A stretch of DNA of 19,302 bases from Bacteroidales bacterium (GTDB lineage: Bacteria; Bacteroidota; Bacteroidia; Bacteroidales; VadinHA17): NCBI GenBank assembly GCA_012514255.1, contig JAAZAP010000145.1, forward strand, positions 1 to 19,302, read 5' to 3'. A program made the translations under genes and the position numbers. Below are positions 14,833-19,302 of this stretch, piece after piece. The notes under the pieces were generated by a model. The model did no database searches. It saw only the letters and a list, made by a program, of their open reading frames with translations, and was not told the origin of the DNA. Position 1 is the stretch's first letter, and each line of letters opens with the position of its first letter.

Positions 14833-16782
14833 ATGCCAGAGATAAAGAAAATACTGTTTCTGTTTTTGATTGCAGCCATAGCTGCCTGCACGGGCTGCAA
14901 GGAGGATCCGCCTGATCCTGTTGATGAGGGACTGAAGATCACAGGAGTTTCAATACCAGGCAGTCTCAGTATTCCCCTGGGTGGTGAGATAACCCTTACC
15001 GGCAGCGGATTTGCCATAAATGACCAGATAGTGTTCGTGCTGACATCAGATGCAGGCAAGACCTTTACTGCCGTAATCACTGCAGTAACGGGACAGACAG
15101 CCACCTTCAACCTTCCTGCAGGCATCACCTCGGGCACCTACCGGCTGATAGTAAAGAGAGGGACAGAGAGCCTGGTACTCGGAACCCTCACTGTCAACGT
15201 CATTGCTGACACCGGTATCCCGGACAGGCCGGGCATGACGGTCAAGGGAGTGGTTTACTGTAACGGCGAAGGAGTCCCAGGAGTGGTTGTATCAGATGGC
15301 ACCGAGGTGACTGTCACTGACAGTGAAGGGATATATTACCTGCCGTCAACAAAAGGGAACGGCTTCGTCTTCATCTCAGTGCCGGGCAACTATGAGATTG
15401 CTGCAAGTGACAACATCCCCCAGTTCTTCAGGCGACTGTCAGCAGGCAGCACGGTGGAACAACACGACTTCTCACTCATAGAATCGAATAATGACAGCCA
15501 TGTAATGCTTACCATGGCCGACTGGCACCTTGCGAACAGGAATGATGATCTCACGCAATTCAGCAATGGCTTTCTGCCTGATGTGAATGCAACCATCAGC
15601 GCCTATGTCTCAGGTGGCAGAAAAGTATACGGTGCCCCGCTCGGTGATATGACCTGGGATGCCTACTGGTATGACAACAACTTCCGCCTTGAACACTACC
15701 TTGTTGAGATGAAGAAGGTCAACTGCCCCATGTTTAACGTGATAGGCAACCATGACAATGACCCCTATGTTCAGGGTGACATCCCGGCGGAGGCTCCTTT
15801 CAGGGAGCTCATAGGCCCCACATGGTATTCATTTAACCTGGGTCAGGTCCATTACGTGGTTCTTGATGGCATACAATACATAAACACCGGTGGTGCACAG
15901 GGGAATATCGGAAGCAGAAACTACAATGATGTTGTTGTTTCCGCCCAGACTAGCTGGCTGGCGAAAGACCTTGCAGCAATAGCAGACAAGAGCACTCCCC
16001 TGGTCATCCTCATCCACACACCGGTATATGGTAATCCTTCACTCGATCCCTCGGGAGAGCAGGTGAACACCATCGCGCTTAATAATGGCAGCACGTTGCT
16101 GTCACTGGTACAGGACTTTTCCGAGGTACATTTTGTCAGCGGACATACACATATCAACTTCACTGTTGAATCAGGTGACGTTATGGAGCATAACACAGCT
16201 GCCATCTGTGCCACCTGGTGGTGGACCGGCAAGACCGGCTATGCCAACAACCAGATATGCAAGGATGGCAGTCCCGGAGGCTATGGCGTATGGGAGGTTA
16301 ACGGCAGGGATCTGAGATGGTATTATAAGAGTATTGGCATGCCTGCCGAATATCAGTTCAGGAGCTATGACCTCAATGAGGTATATATCACTGCAGCAGA
16401 ATTTGCTCCCAACTCTACCGATGCACTGCTGTCAGAGTACGCCGGTGTCTATGCCTCACCCAATGCAGTAAATGATGTCCTCATCAATGTGTGGGGATAT
16501 GATCCGGAGTGGACGGTGGAGGTCACCGAGGGAGGCACACCGCTCAATGTAGAGCGGGTAACTGCCAAAGACCCTCTGCACATCATATCCTATGAAGCCA
16601 AAAGGCTTAATGTGGGAGCCACACCAACCAGCTCATTCGTTACGGGAAACACCTCGCACATGTTCCTTGTACGCGCATCATCAGCTACCTCCACGGTGGA
16701 GATAAAGGTGACTGACAGGTTCGGAAACATCTACACAGAGACAATGACCCGGCCAAAAGATTTTACATGGTCAATGCAATAA
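14833..16782 (+). CDS. Multidomain lipoprotein calcineurin-like metallophosphoesterase
   Basis: A 649-residue surface or periplasmic phosphoesterase. The lipoprotein signal offers AIAAC (Cys19) or CTGC (Cys22) as the lipidated residue; Cys19 fits the lipobox better. Residues about 36-125 look like an IPT/TIG immunoglobulin-like domain. Residues 135-213 look like the carboxypeptidase-regulatory-like module called MetallophosN. Residues about 222-460 are the catalytic domain, with ADWH (Asp230, His232), GDMTWD (Asp272), GNHD (305-308), HTP (His395) and SGHTH (436-440), all the di-metal ligands of the family. The remainder is the C-terminal domain often paired with it in Bacteroidota. Substrates of this subgroup are not established; activity on phosphomonoesters or phosphodiesters released by, or before, GDPD is inferred from position. 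It lies 15 bases after GDPD and 32 before the SusC gene. Confidence 0.88.
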   Translation: MPEIKKILFLFLIAAIAACTGCKEDPPDPVDEGLKITGVSIPGSLSIPLGGEITLTGSGFAINDQIVFVLTSDAGKTFTAVITAVTGQTATFNLPAGITSGTYRLIVKRGTESLVLGTLTVNVIADTGIPDRPGMTVKGVVYCNGEGVPGVVVSDGTEVTVTDSEGIYYLPSTKGNGFVFISVPGNYEIAASDNIPQFFRRLSAGSTVEQHDFSLIESNNDSHVMLTMADWHLANRNDDLTQFSNGFLPDVNATISAYVSGGRKVYGAPLGDMTWDAYWYDNNFRLEHYLVEMKKVNCPMFNVIGNHDNDPYVQGDIPAEAPFRELIGPTWYSFNLGQVHYVVLDGIQYINTGGAQGNIGSRNYNDVVVSAQTSWLAKDLAAIADKSTPLVILIHTPVYGNPSLDPSGEQVNTIALNNGSTLLSLVQDFSEVHFVSGHTHINFTVESGDVMEHNTAAICATWWWTGKTGYANNQICKDGSPGGYGVWEVNGRDLRWYYKSIGMPAEYQFRSYDLNEVYITAAEFAPNSTDALLSEYAGVYASPNAVNDVLINVWGYDPEWTVEVTEGGTPLNVERVTAKDPLHIISYEAKRLNVGATPTSSFVTGNTSHMFLVRASSATSTVEIKVTDRFGNIYTETMTRPKDFTWSMQ

Positions 16783-16814
16783 CCTACATATCAATTACTT
16801 AAAACCACTAATCT

Positions 16815-19302
16815 ATGAAAATCAAACCAGATCTGAAAATTATTCTTGCCACAATCCTGATGGCACTGGTAATGTTGCCGGTGATGGCTCAGGAGCGGCA
16901 GGTAACAGGTACGGTGCTTGAGCCTGATGGTGTAACCCCGGTCTTCGGGGCTACCGTAGTGCTCAAGGGCACTACCACTGGCACCAGCACTGATGCCAGA
17001 GGTGCATTCTCCATCAGGGTGACGGGAACAAACCCTGTACTGGAGATACAGTTCCTCGGTTATGAAAAGCAGGAGATAACTGTGGGTGACAGGAGTGTTA
17101 TCAACGTTACCCTGCAGGAAGAGGCAATCGAGGTATCGGCGGTGGTTGTCACCGCTCTCGGTCTGACACGTGAGGAGAAGTCGCTCGGCTATGCAGTGAC
17201 AAAAGTCGATAACGAGGAATTAACCCAGGTTGTCACTTCAAACTGGCTCAACGGAATGTCAGGCAAGGTTGCAGGACTGTCAACTGTGGGTGCAGGCACG
17301 GGACCAATCAGTTCCATGCGTGTGACACTGCGCGGCGACCAGTCCCTGAACTACTCGCTCAATGAGGCATTGTTCGTTGTTGATTGCATACCTGTAAGGT
17401 CGGGTGCCACGGCCACCTCATCAAGCAGCCCTTACACCAACTCGGGCGGAGACTTTCCGGTCGACTTCGGGAACGGAGCCAGTGACCTGAATCCTGAGGA
17501 TATTGAGTCAGTCTCTGTGCTGAAAGGCCCGGCAGCAACAGCACTGTACGGCTCACGTGCCGCCAACGGTGCAATAGTGATCACAACCAAGTCAGGCCGC
17601 AAAGACAGGGGTATTGGCGTCACAATCAACTCTTCGGTGGTGGCTGAGAGAGCCGGCTACTGGCCTGACTTTCAGACGCAGTTCGGTTCAGGTTCTGATA
17701 TGGGACTGAATGAGTACTGTTTCTGGACTCTCAATCCGGACCTTGTCGGAACCACTGATTACCCTTCAAGGAACCTGTCACGCTATGCCTGGGGCGAAGA
17801 GTTCAGTGCAGACAAGCTGCGTTACCAGTATGAAGGCAAGGACTGGGAGACAGGACTTATCTCCCCCACCCCATTCATCTACAAGGATGACTGGTTTACA
17901 GGCATCTTCCAGGACGGCGTTACCCTGAATAACTCAATAGCCATTAGCGGCAGCAATGGCGAAGGACAGAACGTACGCTTCTCCGTCACTGACACCAGGA
18001 ACAAATGGATACTGCCAAACACCGGTTTTCAGAAACAGGCTTACGCCTTCTCTTTTGAGACCCCGGTAAACAAATGGATCGATTTCAGGACAAAGGTTAA
18101 CTACTATCGCACCGACAGTGACAACATGCCCATGGCCGGTTATCACCAGACCACAGTAATGTATAACCTGATGTGGGGATACAACTCCAACTCGATGGCC
18201 GACTGGCGCAATGAATACTTTGAGGGCAGGTTCAACGAGATAAACAGGAATTCCAATATCTCACAGAATGGAAACAGCCTCGTCTTCGCCGGTACGGGCT
18301 CGTATAACCCATACAGGGTGCTTTATGAAGAGCTAAACACTACTGACAAGGACAGGGTCTTCGGCAACATTGGATTCACCTTTCACCTGCTTGAAGGGCT
18401 CACCCTCGACCTGAGGTCAGGAATGGACCTGGGAGCTGAATTCCGTACCCAGAGAAAACCCAAGCTCACTTATGTATGGAACAATGGCTTCTACAGGGAA
18501 CAGTCAATGCTCAATCTCGAGATAAACTCAGACTTCCTGCTGAAATATGAGAAGGCATTCCTTGACGGGAGGCTCACATCAACCTCCGCCTTCGGTGGGA
18601 ACAATATGGTGGATCACTACAGGAGAAATACTGTTCAGCTTGATGAACTGGATATTGACGGGGTTTACCATATAAACAACGTCCCTTTCGGAATAATTGC
18701 TGATCCTTCGAATTACAGGAGGTACAGGACTATCAACAGCCTTTACGGGTTTGTCTCTCTCGGCTGGGATGACACCTATTTTCTGGATATAACGGGCCGC
18801 AATGACTGGTCCAGCACACTCTCAAGAGACAACTGGTCATACTTCTACCCATCAGTTGCCGCCAGCGTCCTTCTTGACCAGGCTTTTGACTTCCGGAATA
18901 ACCTCCCTGCAGTCTCTTTTGCAAAGCTGCGCCTCTCATGGGCGAACGTGGGTAACGACACCAGTCCTTACTCACTTGACCAGTACTACTCCGCCTCTTC
19001 CATCAGTGGTGGCTACACACTGCCGTCAACCATTCCTGACCCGATGATACAGCCAGAAAACGTTGAGAGCTGGGAGCTGGGCCTTGATGCCAAGTTCCTG
19101 AAGAACCGTCTCGGTTTTGACCTTGCTCTCTACAACTCTTCTACCACCAACCAGATCGTCTCTGTAGACATAGATCCGATAGTGGGTGCTTCCGGGATGA
19201 AGATCAATGCCGGTGAGATCAATAACAAGGGTATCGAGGTCGCATTCTATGCAACACCGGTCAAGACCAGGGACTTCACCTGGGATATCAACCTCAACTG
19301 GG
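16815..19302 (+). CDS. SusC/RagA-family TonB-dependent outer-membrane receptor (partial, runs off right edge)
   Basis: Outer-membrane, TonB-energised importer; the 829 codons present have no stop and continue past the window. A signal peptide (residues 1-25, likely cut at MA|QE) is followed by a CarboxypepD_reg-like domain (about 28-106: VTGTVLEPDG, TSTDARGAFSI, FLGYEKQ). The plug domain has the SusC start VVVTALGLTREEKSLGYAV and the hallmark LKGPAATALYGSRAANGAIV before the barrel. The start is the ATG at 16815. SusC proteins normally work with a SusD surface lipoprotein encoded immediately downstream, which would lie beyond 19302. Unlike the usual polysaccharide loci, this receptor follows glycerophosphodiester genes rather than glycoside hydrolases, 32 bases after the phosphoesterase. 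I infer a phosphodiester or phospholipid-head-group cargo. Where the operon ends and what the ligand is cannot be seen. Confidence 0.93.
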   Translation, partial: MKIKPDLKIILATILMALVMLPVMAQERQVTGTVLEPDGVTPVFGATVVLKGTTTGTSTDARGAFSIRVTGTNPVLEIQFLGYEKQEITVGDRSVINVTLQEEAIEVSAVVVTALGLTREEKSLGYAVTKVDNEELTQVVTSNWLNGMSGKVAGLSTVGAGTGPISSMRVTLRGDQSLNYSLNEALFVVDCIPVRSGATATSSSSPYTNSGGDFPVDFGNGASDLNPEDIESVSVLKGPAATALYGSRAANGAIVITTKSGRKDRGIGVTINSSVVAERAGYWPDFQTQFGSGSDMGLNEYCFWTLNPDLVGTTDYPSRNLSRYAWGEEFSADKLRYQYEGKDWETGLISPTPFIYKDDWFTGIFQDGVTLNNSIAISGSNGEGQNVRFSVTDTRNKWILPNTGFQKQAYAFSFETPVNKWIDFRTKVNYYRTDSDNMPMAGYHQTTVMYNLMWGYNSNSMADWRNEYFEGRFNEINRNSNISQNGNSLVFAGTGSYNPYRVLYEELNTTDKDRVFGNIGFTFHLLEGLTLDLRSGMDLGAEFRTQRKPKLTYVWNNGFYREQSMLNLEINSDFLLKYEKAFLDGRLTSTSAFGGNNMVDHYRRNTVQLDELDIDGVYHINNVPFGIIADPSNYRRYRTINSLYGFVSLGWDDTYFLDITGRNDWSSTLSRDNWSYFYPSVAASVLLDQAFDFRNNLPAVSFAKLRLSWANVGNDTSPYSLDQYYSASSISGGYTLPSTIPDPMIQPENVESWELGLDAKFLKNRLGFDLALYNSSTTNQIVSVDIDPIVGASGMKINAGEINNKGIEVAFYATPVKTRDFTWDINLNW

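Overview
The window looks like chromosomal DNA from a member of the Bacteroidota, most likely order Bacteroidales or a close relative. The evidence is a SusC/RagA-type TonB-dependent receptor, many lipoproteins with short Bacteroidota-style signal peptides, weak or absent Shine-Dalgarno sequences, promoter-like TAnnTTTG boxes, and a MurA of the aspartate type. I cannot name a genus. No tRNA, rRNA, CRISPR array, integrase or transposase is visible, and no gene-free stretch exceeds about 235 bases.

Left part (1-6546): cell-wall and cofactor genes. A lipoate/biotin-ligase-family protein converges on murB with a 26-base overlap. murB and murA diverge from a short shared promoter region. murA in turn converges on a leftward pair: a large lipoprotein fusing a GHL10-type glycosidase domain to a NamZ/DUF1343 exo-muramidase domain, followed by a broken amidase-like lipoprotein whose start overlaps the fusion gene's stop. 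The amidase-like reading frame is interrupted by two single-base homopolymer shifts and lacks the metal-binding half of the amidase fold. If the amidase was once whole, the pair makes sense as a unit that strips peptides from peptidoglycan and then digests the bare glycan.

Middle (6547-7748): an intergenic repeat element of about 120 bp, a leftward DeoR-family regulator (probable GlpR), and an AT-rich divergent control region with an imperfect palindrome.

Right part (7749-19302, rightward): a tightly spaced set of seven genes: glycerol-3-phosphate dehydrogenase (glpD), a lipoprotein sulfatase, a GlpT glycerol-3-phosphate transporter, a secreted HAD phosphatase, a lipoprotein glycerophosphodiester phosphodiesterase, a lipoprotein calcineurin-like phosphoesterase, and a SusC-type receptor that runs off the right edge. 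Read together, this looks like a polyol-phosphate version of a polysaccharide utilisation locus. The receptor would bring glycerophosphodiesters (deacylated phospholipid head groups or teichoic-acid-like fragments) across the outer membrane. The surface or periplasmic esterases would trim them. GDPD would release sn-glycerol-3-phosphate, GlpT would exchange it for phosphate, and GlpD would oxidise it to dihydroxyacetone phosphate, under GlpR control. No glpK or glpF is in the window, which fits uptake of glycerol-3-phosphate rather than glycerol. The sulfatase is the unexpected member and suggests a sulfated head group or a promiscuous phosphodiesterase.
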